DNA of 5,808 bases, from positions 1-5,808 of the forward strand of contig JADGGF010000299.1 in NCBI GenBank assembly GCA_019690055.1, read 5' to 3'. This document shows, piece by piece, positions 1-5,783 of this stretch; within the stretch, counting starts at the first letter, position 1, and every line of letters starts with the position of its first letter. Origin of the DNA: Micromonosporaceae bacterium (GTDB taxonomy: Bacteria > Actinomycetota > Actinomycetes > Mycobacteriales > Micromonosporaceae). The notes beneath the pieces are model-generated. The model was not told the origin of the DNA. It saw only the letters and a program-made list of their open reading frames with translations, and did no database searches. The position numbers and the translations under genes are program-made.

Positions 1-198
1 GGGCCGAGCATGGGCGCGGTGGGGTGGATCGACCGGTACGGTCTCGACCTCGGCCTGACCATCCGCACCGTGGCCGTGTCGGGGGACAGGGTGCACGTGT
101 GGGCCGGCGGCGGCATCACGTGGGACTCGGATCCGGCGGCCGAGGTGGCCGAGGCGGCGGCCAAGGCGGCGCCGTTACGCGCCGCCTTGGCCGGGTGA
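1..198 (+). CDS. pabB: Chorismate-binding enzyme, C-terminal fragment (PabB/TrpE family)
   Basis: This is the last 65 codons of a gene that begins before the window; the frame is open from base 1 and ends at TGA 196-198. The translation carries the C-terminal signature of chorismate-utilising enzymes: a GAVGWID segment, then DLGLTIRT, then AGGGITWDSDPAAE and a final EAAAKAAPL helix. In this family these elements help form the chorismate and Mg2+ site. Members aminate or isomerise chorismate in the cytoplasm. The LTIRT and GGGI-x-x-DSDP spelling resembles aminodeoxychorismate synthase component I (folate pathway), which is why pabB is given. With only the tail visible, anthranilate synthase component I (TrpE) or a secondary-metabolism homologue cannot be excluded. 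The family is certain, the exact member is not. It converges on the cellulase gene and its stop codon lies inside the terminator stem. Confidence 0.75.
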   Translation, partial: GPSMGAVGWIDRYGLDLGLTIRTVAVSGDRVHVWAGGGITWDSDPAAEVAEAAAKAAPLRAALAG

Positions 199-246
199 TG
201 GAAGGACCTTGCCACCGCCCAGGCGATGGCAAGGCCCTCCATCACC
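194..246. terminator. Bidirectional hairpin terminator between convergent genes
   Basis: The arms at 194-213 and 228-246 are almost fully complementary. An outer 9-bp stem (GGTGATGGA with TCCATCACC) and an inner 7-bp stem (CCTTGCC with GGCAAGG) are joined by two further G-C pairs, one A-C mismatch and one bulged A. The loop is about 14 nt. No U-tract follows on either strand, as is common in high-GC actinobacteria. It lies between the convergent chorismate enzyme and cellulase genes, and the stop codon of the former (196-198) is inside the left arm. A small second hairpin, GTCG-CCTG-CGAC at 247-258, directly abuts the cellulase stop codon. Termination is inferred from structure and position. 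Confidence 0.75.
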
Positions 247-258
247 GTCGCCTGCGAC

Positions 259-2889
259 TCAGACGACCGTGCAGGGCCGGCCGTTGAGCGTGAGCAGGCT
301 GGGCTCGGGGTTGGCGCCCGAGGTCGTCGCGATGAACCCGAAGGTCACCGTCTCGCGCGGCCGGATCTTCGCGTTCCAGCTCAGGTTCTTCACCGTCACC
401 CGGGCCCCGTCCTGGGTCAGGTCACCGGACCAGAGCTGGATGATCTTCTGATCGCCGAGGAAGGACCAAGCCAGCTCCCAGCCGTTGATCGTGGTGGATC
501 CGGTGTTCTCGATGTTGACCTGCGCGATGAAGTGCCCCGGCCACTGACCGTGGTTGAGGTACTCCACCGAGCAGTCCGGCGCCGCCGGCGGGGTCCCGTC
601 GCCCTGGTCGGCGATGAACGCGGAGATCCAGGACAGCGGCGCGTTCCAGTTGATGGTCAGCTCGTTCGTCGACCAGGACTCGATGTCGTCGATGTAGCAG
701 AACTGCGGGGCGCAGCCCTGCAGCAGCGCCTGGGCGATCGGGTCCTGGATGCTCGAGTTCGGGCCGCCCGCGAGCGTGCCGACCGGCGGGTTGGGCAGCG
801 CCGGGTTGAGCTGGTGCGCGTACCAGCGGCTGTGCTGGTTCTGCGAGGACTTCTCGCCGTACCCGGTCACGTACGACTGGTTCAGCGCGTTGCGTCCGAA
901 GATGTAGTTGATTCCTTCGAGGACGGCGTCGCGGTACCTGACGTCGCCCGAGATGTCGTACGCGCTGGCCAGGACGATCATGTTGTTGATGATCAGGTTG
1001 TTGGAACCCCAGTCGAACAGGCCGCTGCTCGGGGCGTAGGGCAGCCCGTACGGGTGCGCCTCGATCGCGTCGAGGTACTTCTGCGCTCCGGCGAGCACGG
1101 AGGCGCGAATGCCGTCCCGGTCCGGCAGTCCATTGGGGATGGTCGCCAACTCCAGCCGACCCAGCGCCGCGGTCCACTTCCAGTCGAAGCCCTCGGGCCG
1201 GAACACGTCGGTGTTGTGCATCGGCGACGCGTGGATGAAGTCGGCGAACTCCTGCTCCCCGGTCGTGATGTACAGCTCGGCCGCGGCCCAGTAGAACTCG
1301 TCCTCGGCGAAGTCGTCGTCGTAGGGGCCGCCGCCGGTGCCGTCCGCCACGGTCGCGTAGATGGCCGGGTTCGCCTTGGCGGCGTTCCAGGCGGTCCGGG
1401 CGGCGGTGAGGCACCGCTGCGCGAACGCCGCGTCGTACGGCGCGTACAGCCGGGCGCACTGCGCCGCGGTGGCGGCGAGGTTCAGCGTGGCCGCGGTCGA
1501 CGGTTTGTGCAGGTGCCGCGGCTGCGGGTCCAGGTGGGGCAGCAACGGCAGGCCCGTCCAGTCGTCGTCGTGGACCTTGTGGTGGGCCATGCCGGCGAAC
1601 GGCTTGCCCGGCGGAACCTGCATGCTCAGCAGGAATTCCAGCTCCCACCGGGCCTCGTCGAGGATGTCCGGCACGCCGTTTCCGCTCTCGGGCAGGTTGA
1701 GGGTGCCGTCGGCGAACGCCGCGGGGGTGCCGGTCGCGGCGACCTTGCTGCGCTCGAAGGCGCTCATGAGCTGGTGCACCGAGATGCCGCCGTTGACGAC
1801 GTACTTGCCGTGGTCACCGGCGTCGTACCAGCCGCCGCTGACGTCGAGCGTGTAGTCGCAGCCCGGCCCGCCGCCGGCGGGGTACTCGGCCGGGCAGCCC
1901 ACGGCGGTGTCGCCCTGGTTGGGCGCGACGCCCAGGTGACCGGCCGGCCGGCCGTAGCCGGGCCGCAGGCTGTCGAGGATCTCGATGCCGCTGCGCTGCG
2001 TGTAGTAGAACTTCAACGCGTCCTGGCGCAACTGCGCATAGGCCGAGCCGTCGATGTCGAACGGATGGCTGGTCTCGCCGTCGGCCCGCAGCGTGAAGCC
2101 GGTGCCGGCGCCGGTCCAGCCACTGAAGTCGATGGAGTGGACGTGTTGGCCCGAGGTGGCGTCGACCCCGCGGGGCGTCGTGGTACCGGAGGCGACGACC
2201 GTGCCGGCCGCGTCGACCAGCTCCCACGGCAGGGGTTCGGTCGCCTCGGTCACGAGCGTGGCGTTCTTCGGCCCCCGGGGCAGGTAGGCGACCTGGTTGA
2301 CCCGCACGCGGGGGCCGGTGTCCGGTTGGTACCCCTCGCCGGGAGCCCCGAGCAGCGACACGTTGTCCAGACAGAACGTCCACGGATCGGCGCTGCCGCC
2401 GACCTGGAACGCGACCTGGCCCTGAGTCGTTGTCTCGGCAGCGAGGAAGCTCTGTCCAAACTCGACAGTGGTTGGGGTCAGCGGCGAGCTCAGCGCGAAG
2501 TAGGCGGTGAACGGCTCCACGGCCAGGCCAACCACGCCCCGGACCTGGCCGCCGGGGTCGCCGGACGCCTCGAAGGAGAAGGTGTACGAGCTGCCCTGGG
2601 TGAGCGGGATGTTGTTCTGGCCGACGATGGCGTCCCACGGGTTCACGGTCCCCCCGGGGATCTGCGCGCAGAGGCGGCCGTCGACCACGTCCATGGTCAC
2701 GTTTCCGGTCGACCACCAGCCGCCGTTCAGCCCGTCGTCGAACGAGCCGTTGACGACGAGTTCGACCTCGTCGCCTTCCTGATTCTGGGGTTGCTCATTC
2801 TCCTCGGCCTGCGCCTGCAGGGCGAGCACGCCGCTGGCGGTGATGGCGAGCACCGCGCAGCCGGCGACGACTATCTGCCGTCGTTTCAT
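259..2889 (-). CDS. Secreted modular GH9 cellulase (CBM4/9 - Ig-like - GH9 - CBM2)
   Basis: This 876-residue exported endoglucanase-type enzyme should hydrolyse beta-1,4-glucan by the inverting GH9 mechanism outside the cell. A Sec signal peptide spans about 1-28 (MKRR, hydrophobic core, AQA cleavage site). A CBM4/9-like jelly-roll module follows at about 42-181 (VVNGSFDDG to CLDNVSLL), then the CelD_N Ig-like module at about 193-280 (RVRVNQVAYLP). The catalytic domain covers about 283-760. It has GGWYDAGDHGKYV at 352-364 with the aspartate pair D356/D359 (D359 the likely base), YVTGYGEK...HSR at 673-688, and STNELTINWNAPL at 740-752 with E743 the likely acid. A short TPPAAP joint leads to a CBM2 at about 772-873 with Trp783, Trp804, Trp820 and Trp838, closed by Cys773/Cys873. 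The mature protein has ten cysteines in five plausible pairs. The ATG is preceded by AGAAGGA at 2899-2905 (9-nt gap). The domain order resembles Thermobifida fusca Cel9B but without its fibronectin III module. Endo or processive action cannot be read from sequence. Confidence 0.96.
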   Translation of the reverse strand: MKRRQIVVAGCAVLAITASGVLALQAQAEENEQPQNQEGDEVELVVNGSFDDGLNGGWWSTGNVTMDVVDGRLCAQIPGGTVNPWDAIVGQNNIPLTQGSSYTFSFEASGDPGGQVRGVVGLAVEPFTAYFALSSPLTPTTVEFGQSFLAAETTTQGQVAFQVGGSADPWTFCLDNVSLLGAPGEGYQPDTGPRVRVNQVAYLPRGPKNATLVTEATEPLPWELVDAAGTVVASGTTTPRGVDATSGQHVHSIDFSGWTGAGTGFTLRADGETSHPFDIDGSAYAQLRQDALKFYYTQRSGIEILDSLRPGYGRPAGHLGVAPNQGDTAVGCPAEYPAGGGPGCDYTLDVSGGWYDAGDHGKYVVNGGISVHQLMSAFERSKVAATGTPAAFADGTLNLPESGNGVPDILDEARWELEFLLSMQVPPGKPFAGMAHHKVHDDDWTGLPLLPHLDPQPRHLHKPSTAATLNLAATAAQCARLYAPYDAAFAQRCLTAARTAWNAAKANPAIYATVADGTGGGPYDDDFAEDEFYWAAAELYITTGEQEFADFIHASPMHNTDVFRPEGFDWKWTAALGRLELATIPNGLPDRDGIRASVLAGAQKYLDAIEAHPYGLPYAPSSGLFDWGSNNLIINNMIVLASAYDISGDVRYRDAVLEGINYIFGRNALNQSYVTGYGEKSSQNQHSRWYAHQLNPALPNPPVGTLAGGPNSSIQDPIAQALLQGCAPQFCYIDDIESWSTNELTINWNAPLSWISAFIADQGDGTPPAAPDCSVEYLNHGQWPGHFIAQVNIENTGSTTINGWELAWSFLGDQKIIQLWSGDLTQDGARVTVKNLSWNAKIRPRETVTFGFIATTSGANPEPSLLTLNGRPCTVV

Positions 2890-2919
2890 CGGGGGACGTC
2901 CTTCTGCACACGGCGTTTA

Positions 2920-2933
2920 TGGGAGCGCTCCCA
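2920..2933. promoter_or_regulatory. CelR/CebR-type operator (14-bp perfect palindrome)
   Basis: TGGGAGCGCTCCCA is a perfect palindrome identical to the operator described for the LacI-family cellulase repressors CelR (Thermobifida fusca) and CebR (Streptomyces). In those systems cellobiose or longer cello-oligosaccharides release the repressor. Here it lies 30 bp upstream of the cellulase ATG, between the predicted promoter and the ribosome binding site, so bound repressor would block initiation or early elongation. The repressor gene is not in this window. Confidence 0.93.
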
Positions 2934-2949
2934 CGGCGGAGCGTTTCTC

Positions 2950-2979
2950 ATCCTCCCCACAGACTTCGTCGACAGTCAA
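2950..2979 (-). promoter_or_regulatory. Predicted vegetative-type promoter of the cellulase gene
   Basis: On the minus strand TTGACT (2974-2979) matches the -35 consensus in five of six positions. After an 18-bp spacer it is followed by GAGGAT (2950-2955), similar to the actinobacterial -10 form TAGGAT. Transcription would start near 2943, putting the CelR/CebR operator at about +11 to +24 and leaving a leader of roughly 54 nt. This comes from motif reading alone; the -10 lacks its first T, so the exact start is uncertain. Confidence 0.5.
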
Positions 2980-3206
2980 CCCTTGATTGGCTCACCCATT
3001 CCCCTGTCACAATGGCCTGTCTTCGAGGGTCGGGCCACACTGCGGCAATAGGGGCATTCCGCGGCGTCAGTTCCTGCCGTTGAAATAGGGCCATGTCCCG
3101 TGATCAGGGCTGGCCGGGCTTGGCGACAGGCCAGGTCAGGGCCGGGTGGCCGCGTCGCGGGCGTCGGGGCCGTACGCGATCTCGTCCGTTCGACAGCCGT
3201 ACGCGA
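2980..3206. other. Intergenic spacer upstream of the cellulase promoter
   Basis: This stretch separates the end of the siderophore synthetase from the cellulase promoter; both genes read on the minus strand. I see no gene with a credible start and codon pattern. The only possible terminator for the synthetase is weak: CTGGCC at 3110-3115 pairs with GGCCAG at 3129-3134 across a 13-nt loop, about 70-100 bp beyond the stop. The stretch 2981-3060 is less GC-rich than its surroundings, as expected for promoter-proximal DNA. A direct repeat at the synthetase end is listed separately. Confidence 0.5.
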
Positions 3207-3208
3207 TC
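3169..3208. repeat. 13-bp direct repeat at the end of the siderophore synthetase gene
   Basis: GCCGTACGCGATC occurs exactly at 3169-3181 and again at 3196-3208, 27 bp apart start to start. Each copy contains the self-complementary hexamer CGTACG. The second copy overlaps two bases of the synthetase TGA stop (3207-3209); the first lies wholly in the spacer. The flanks are not similar, so it is not an extended tandem duplication. No function is evident. Confidence 0.6.
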
Positions 3209-4820
3209 AGCCGAGCCCGGCCATCGGGTTCGGCACCGGGCACCACAGGTCGGCGGTGGCGTCGTCGGCCAGCCGCATGGCGGTCATCGCCTTGATCGGC
3301 AGGCTTTCCGTAAAGAGGAGAGGCACGTCGGGACCGTCGAGCGTGCGCGCGACGGCCGCCACCCGCTGCCACGCGCGGTCCGCCTCGAGCTCGGTGTGGC
3401 GCGCGAGCACGGCGATCATCTCACCGAGCAGTGTGGACACGGCGCTGGCGAAGACCTTGGTGCGCAGCACGTCCGGGTCGTCGCTGGGGATGTCGCCGCG
3501 CAGCGGCGGCGGCTCGATGCCGTGCTCGCGCAGGCGCCGGGCGCTCACCCGCACTCCACCGACGTCGCGGTAGAGCAGCCGGACCAGGCGCCCGCCGCGG
3601 AAGACGCCCAGCACATTCTGCCCGTGCGCCTCCAGCGCGATCCCGGTCGCGAGCAGGCTGACCACCGGGCGCAGCAGCACGTCGGCGACGTGCTCCACAA
3701 AGGACAGTGGGTCGCCGTGGTACCCGGCCGCGACGATCTCGAGCACGATCGGCGCGCCGGTGGCCAGGGACGGCGCGGTGAGCGCGGCGAGGGGGAGGGC
3801 GAGCTCGCCCGGGGCCAGAGCGGGCATCCGGCGGTGGATCATGGCGAGCCGCCGGCTCGGCTCGCCGTCGACGATCACGGCACCTCCGGCGAGCTCGGGC
3901 ACCATCTCCAAGCCCGGATGCCGGGTCCGTACGGCCGTCATCAGCGGCGACAGCACATGTCCATTGTGGATTGAGGCGGGGGATACCGTACGGACCGCGC
4001 TGGTCATCTGGATGTCCACCGAGGTCTTGACGTGGTGGCACGGATCATCGACCACCGCGAGCGTACGCAGCGCCAGCAGCGGCCGGGCCGGAATCTCTTC
4101 CTCCACTGTGGATAACCATGGGTGCTCGTGGCGGACCCGTTCGTGCTGCCACGGGTGCAGCCACAACTGCGGGGGACACCCGACGCCGTACCAGCGGTCG
4201 GGCGGGACCGCGACCGCCCGCAGGCGTACTGGGGCCGGACGGTGCTCCGGGGCGTAGGCGCGTACCTCGTCGGCGGACAGGCCCAGGCGAGTCCGCGCGC
4301 CGGGGTGCACCGGGTGCCCGTCTACAACGGACTGTTCCAGGAAGGCCAGGGGATCGGGCTGCCGGGCGGCCCGGACCAGCATGGGCTCGCCCCCGTCGGG
4401 CTCCGGCTGCCCGGCCCGCGCGAGGGCGAGGTTGGCGACGCTGTTGTCCAGTTCCGTAGCGAGGCGGGCGGCGTGCCGACCCAGCAGATGGGCGAGCGTA
4501 CGGATCAGGGTGCCGGGGTCGCGGATCTCCTCCGGTCGCGGGGCGACCGGCGTCGTCACGGCGACCGCGAACCCCGGTGGCGGCGCCGCGAACGGCCGGG
4601 ACATCGCCGCGTCCCCCGTCACGCGGGTTCCGTCGCTCCACCGCACCGTGACCGTGCCCCGGCGAACCTCCCGGCCGGCGATCCCGGGCAGGGGCTCGCG
4701 GGCCAGGGCACCCCAGAGCCGGGCCAGGATCGCGGCCTCCGCGCCGGCCCGGGCCCGCTCGAGGGCCGCCGGCACCCCTGTCGGGCTCGGTACCCCCGTC
4801 GGGCCCTCCGTGACCGGCAC
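3207..4820 (-). CDS. IucA/IucC-family NRPS-independent siderophore (NIS) synthetase
   Basis: This 537-residue cytoplasmic ligase uses ATP to adenylate a carboxylate (citrate, succinyl or alpha-ketoglutarate type in known members) and couple it to an amine, hydroxylamine or alcohol. Family motifs appear in order: GHPVHPGARTR at 168-178 (nucleotide-binding motif), HPWQ at 222-225, KTSVDIQMTSAVRTVSP at 265-281, HNGH at 285-288, EAHGQN at 397-402, YRDVGG at 417-422 in the ferric-iron-reductase-like C-terminal fold, and a closing PIKAMTAMRL at 508-517. Length is slightly below the usual ~580-600. The start is GTG (4818-4820). An in-frame stop lies close upstream, limiting alternatives, and AGGGGG sits 12 nt before the GTG, a rather long gap. 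Residues 7-17 contain a duplicated PTGVP. No other siderophore gene (hydroxylase, decarboxylase, second synthetase, transporter) is visible, so substrate and product are unknown. No IdeR/DmdR iron box was found upstream. The family call is firm. Confidence 0.93.
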   Translation of the reverse strand: MPVTEGPTGVPSPTGVPAALERARAGAEAAILARLWGALAREPLPGIAGREVRRGTVTVRWSDGTRVTGDAAMSRPFAAPPPGFAVAVTTPVAPRPEEIRDPGTLIRTLAHLLGRHAARLATELDNSVANLALARAGQPEPDGGEPMLVRAARQPDPLAFLEQSVVDGHPVHPGARTRLGLSADEVRAYAPEHRPAPVRLRAVAVPPDRWYGVGCPPQLWLHPWQHERVRHEHPWLSTVEEEIPARPLLALRTLAVVDDPCHHVKTSVDIQMTSAVRTVSPASIHNGHVLSPLMTAVRTRHPGLEMVPELAGGAVIVDGEPSRRLAMIHRRMPALAPGELALPLAALTAPSLATGAPIVLEIVAAGYHGDPLSFVEHVADVLLRPVVSLLATGIALEAHGQNVLGVFRGGRLVRLLYRDVGGVRVSARRLREHGIEPPPLRGDIPSDDPDVLRTKVFASAVSTLLGEMIAVLARHTELEADRAWQRVAAVARTLDGPDVPLLFTESLPIKAMTAMRLADDATADLWCPVPNPMAGLG

Positions 4821-4864
4821 CGCGCCACAGTACCCCCTGCAGGTTCAGCATCTGAGTGGTTTCA

Positions 4865-4878
4865 CAACCAATCGGTTG
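4865..4878. promoter_or_regulatory. Inverted-repeat operator 1, probably for the ArsR-type repressor
   Basis: CAACCAATCGGTTG has 5-bp arms CAACC/GGTTG around a 4-bp centre. It overlaps the predicted -35 of the ArsR promoter by three bases, and its edge is 44 bp upstream of the divergent siderophore synthetase GTG. A second copy with identical arms lies at 4911-4924. That the neighbouring ArsR protein binds here is inferred from the duplication, the position, and the habit of this family to autoregulate through such repeats. Confidence 0.7.
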
Positions 4879-4904
4879 ACAAGTGCCCCGAGAGCGGTCA
4901 GACT
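4876..4904 (+). promoter_or_regulatory. Predicted promoter of the ArsR-SRPBCC operon
   Basis: TTGACA (4876-4881) is a perfect -35 hexamer. It is followed after 17 bp by CAGACT (4899-4904), which keeps the second A, fourth A and final T of a -10 box. Transcription would start near 4911, exactly where operator 2 begins. The shifted minus-strand hexamer TTGTCA (4877-4882) could serve as a -35 for the divergent gene, but no acceptable -10 follows it. Confidence 0.6.
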
Positions 4905-4910
4905 GGTCTG

Positions 4911-4924
4911 CAACCAGATGGTTG
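4911..4924. promoter_or_regulatory. Inverted-repeat operator 2 at the ArsR transcription start
   Basis: CAACCAGATGGTTG has the same CAACC/GGTTG arms as operator 1 and a similar overall shape (CAACCA, variable centre, GGTTG). It is 46 bp downstream of operator 1, start to start. It lies between the predicted -10 and the ribosome binding site. An in-frame ATG at 4918-4920 falls inside it, which argues that this ATG is not the translation start. Confidence 0.7.
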
Positions 4925-4926
4925 AG

Positions 4927-4934
4927 AAAGGGAG
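4927..4934 (+). promoter_or_regulatory. Ribosome binding site that sets the GTG start of the ArsR gene
   Basis: AAAGGGAG lies 4 nt before GTG 4939-4941. The earlier in-frame ATG at 4918 has no purine-rich site upstream and sits inside an operator. The homologous part of the protein also begins right after the GTG. The spacing is a little short, so the start is probable rather than certain. Confidence 0.6.
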
Positions 4935-4938
4935 ACGG

Positions 4939-5301
4939 GTGGCCCGCGACCAGTTGTCCCGGGTGTTTGCGGCGTTGGCGGATCCGACCAGGCGCGACCT
5001 GGTCGCTCGGCTGAGCCTGGGGGACGCGACCGTGGGCGAGCTGGCCGCGCCGTACCGGCTGACGCCGCAGGCCATCTCCAAGCACCTCAAGGTGCTGGAG
5101 GAGGCTGGCCTGGTGACCCGCCGGCGGGACGCGCAACGCCGGCCTGTGCATCTCGAGGCGGAGGTGCTGGACCAGATGACAGCGTGGATCGAGCGATACC
5201 GGGCCCAGGCCGAGGAGCGATTCCGCCGCCTCGATGCCCTGCTCGACCGCATGGCGGCCGAGGAAGACGGGCACCGACAGGAGAGAGAGGACGAGTCATG
5301 A
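4939..5301 (+). CDS. ArsR-family winged-helix repressor, non-metal type
   Basis: This 120-residue DNA-binding protein is probably a dimeric autorepressor. The N-terminal FAALADPTRRDLVARL (10-25) is the typical first helix of the family. GELAAPYRLTPQAISKHL (33-50) forms the helix-turn-helix with recognition helix TPQAISKHLKVLEEAGLV (42-59), and RRRDAQRRPVHL (61-72) is the beta-wing. A charged C-terminal helix (about 76-108) should mediate dimerisation. The protein has no cysteine, so the CxC metal site of ArsR/SmtB sensors is absent; it belongs to the subgroup normally paired with SRPBCC genes. The GTG start is chosen for its ribosome binding site; starting at ATG 4918 would add seven residues. 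Its stop overlaps the next start as ATGA, implying translational coupling. Two matching inverted repeats bracket its promoter. The signal it senses is unknown. Confidence 0.92.
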   Translation: MARDQLSRVFAALADPTRRDLVARLSLGDATVGELAAPYRLTPQAISKHLKVLEEAGLVTRRRDAQRRPVHLEAEVLDQMTAWIERYRAQAEERFRRLDALLDRMAAEEDGHRQEREDES

Positions 5302-5783
5302 GCAGCACCAACAAGACCGAGATCGTGGCCGACGAGCGAGTGCCGACCATCAAGATCATTCGGGAGTTCGACGCGCCGCGCGAGCGCGTGTTCCGGGCCT
5401 GGACAGACCCCGAGCTCTACGCGCAGTGGGTCGGCCCCCGTTCGCTCACCACGAAGGTGACGAAGTGGACGGCCCGCACCGGCGGCGAGTGGGCCTTCGT
5501 CAACCTGCAGGACGGCGAGCAGGTCGCATCGTTCTACGGCAGCTTCCACGAGGTCCGGGCGCCCGAGCGGCTGGTGTGGACGTTCACCTGGGAGGGCGAG
5601 CCGGACGGGGTCAGCCTTGAGACGATGACCTTCGAGGAGCTGCCCGGCGGTCGCACCCGCGTGACCGGGCTGTCCGTGGTGGAGTCGTTCGAGATTCGTG
5701 ACCAGATCCTGGCCAGCGGCATGGAGGTCGGCGTGGTCGAGGGCTACGAGAAGCTCGACGAGCTGCTCGCGGCGCGAGGCTGA
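5298..5783 (+). CDS. SRPBCC (AHSA1-like) domain protein
   Basis: This 161-residue soluble protein has the START/Bet v 1-like helix-grip fold of the AHSA1 (activator of Hsp90 ATPase homologue) group. The opening strand and helix are seen in IIREFDAPRERVFRAWTDPE (20-39), followed by QWVGP (43-47). The central strands include GGEWAFVNLQDGE (62-74) and RLVWTFTWEG (91-100), and the closing pocket helix is GMEVGVVEGYEKLDELL (141-157), characteristic of these proteins. The length is normal. The ATG (5298-5300) overlaps the ArsR stop by 4 nt, with GAGAGG at 5285-5290 as ribosome binding site. Such proteins bind hydrophobic ligands in an internal cavity; bacterial members paired with ArsR regulators mostly lack an assigned role. 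Despite the family name, Hsp90 co-chaperone activity should not be assumed. The last 25 bases of the window hold nothing recognisable. Confidence 0.93.
   Translation: MSSTNKTEIVADERVPTIKIIREFDAPRERVFRAWTDPELYAQWVGPRSLTTKVTKWTARTGGEWAFVNLQDGEQVASFYGSFHEVRAPERLVWTFTWEGEPDGVSLETMTFEELPGGRTRVTGLSVVESFEIRDQILASGMEVGVVEGYEKLDELLAARG

Noticed and set aside
2938..2949. GGAGCGTTTCTC as a second CelR/CebR-like site
   Set aside because: Only one half resembles the operator and the symmetry is broken, so it was not called.
226..3051. A 941-codon open frame on the plus strand across the whole cellulase gene
   Set aside because: It is antisense to a clearly homologous GH9 gene, is rich in Arg/Val/Gly/Ala with no domain, and arises because GC-rich codon usage keeps the opposite frame free of stops.
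3136..3372. Minus-strand frame that would extend the synthetase by a frameshift past its stop
   Set aside because: The synthetase already ends after a normal C-terminal region (PIKAMTAMRL to NPMAGLG), so no frameshift is needed.
3093..3974. A 293-codon plus-strand frame opposite the end of the NIS synthetase
   Set aside because: Its translation has no recognisable fold, and the opposite strand encodes the conserved family motifs.
4821..4910. A complete promoter or iron box for the NIS synthetase
   Set aside because: TTGTCA at 4877-4882 (minus) could be a -35, but no credible -10 follows at 16-19 bp, and nothing resembles the IdeR/DmdR consensus.
4918..4938. ATG at 4918 as the ArsR start
   Set aside because: It lies inside an operator-like repeat, lacks a ribosome binding site and would add residues outside the conserved family start; GTG 4939 has AAAGGGAG upstream.
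4045..5274. A 409-codon minus-strand frame from the ArsR gene into the synthetase gene
   Set aside because: It is antisense to the ArsR gene and out of frame with the NIS synthetase, shows low-complexity Arg/Pro/Gly sequence, and would cover both operators and the promoter.
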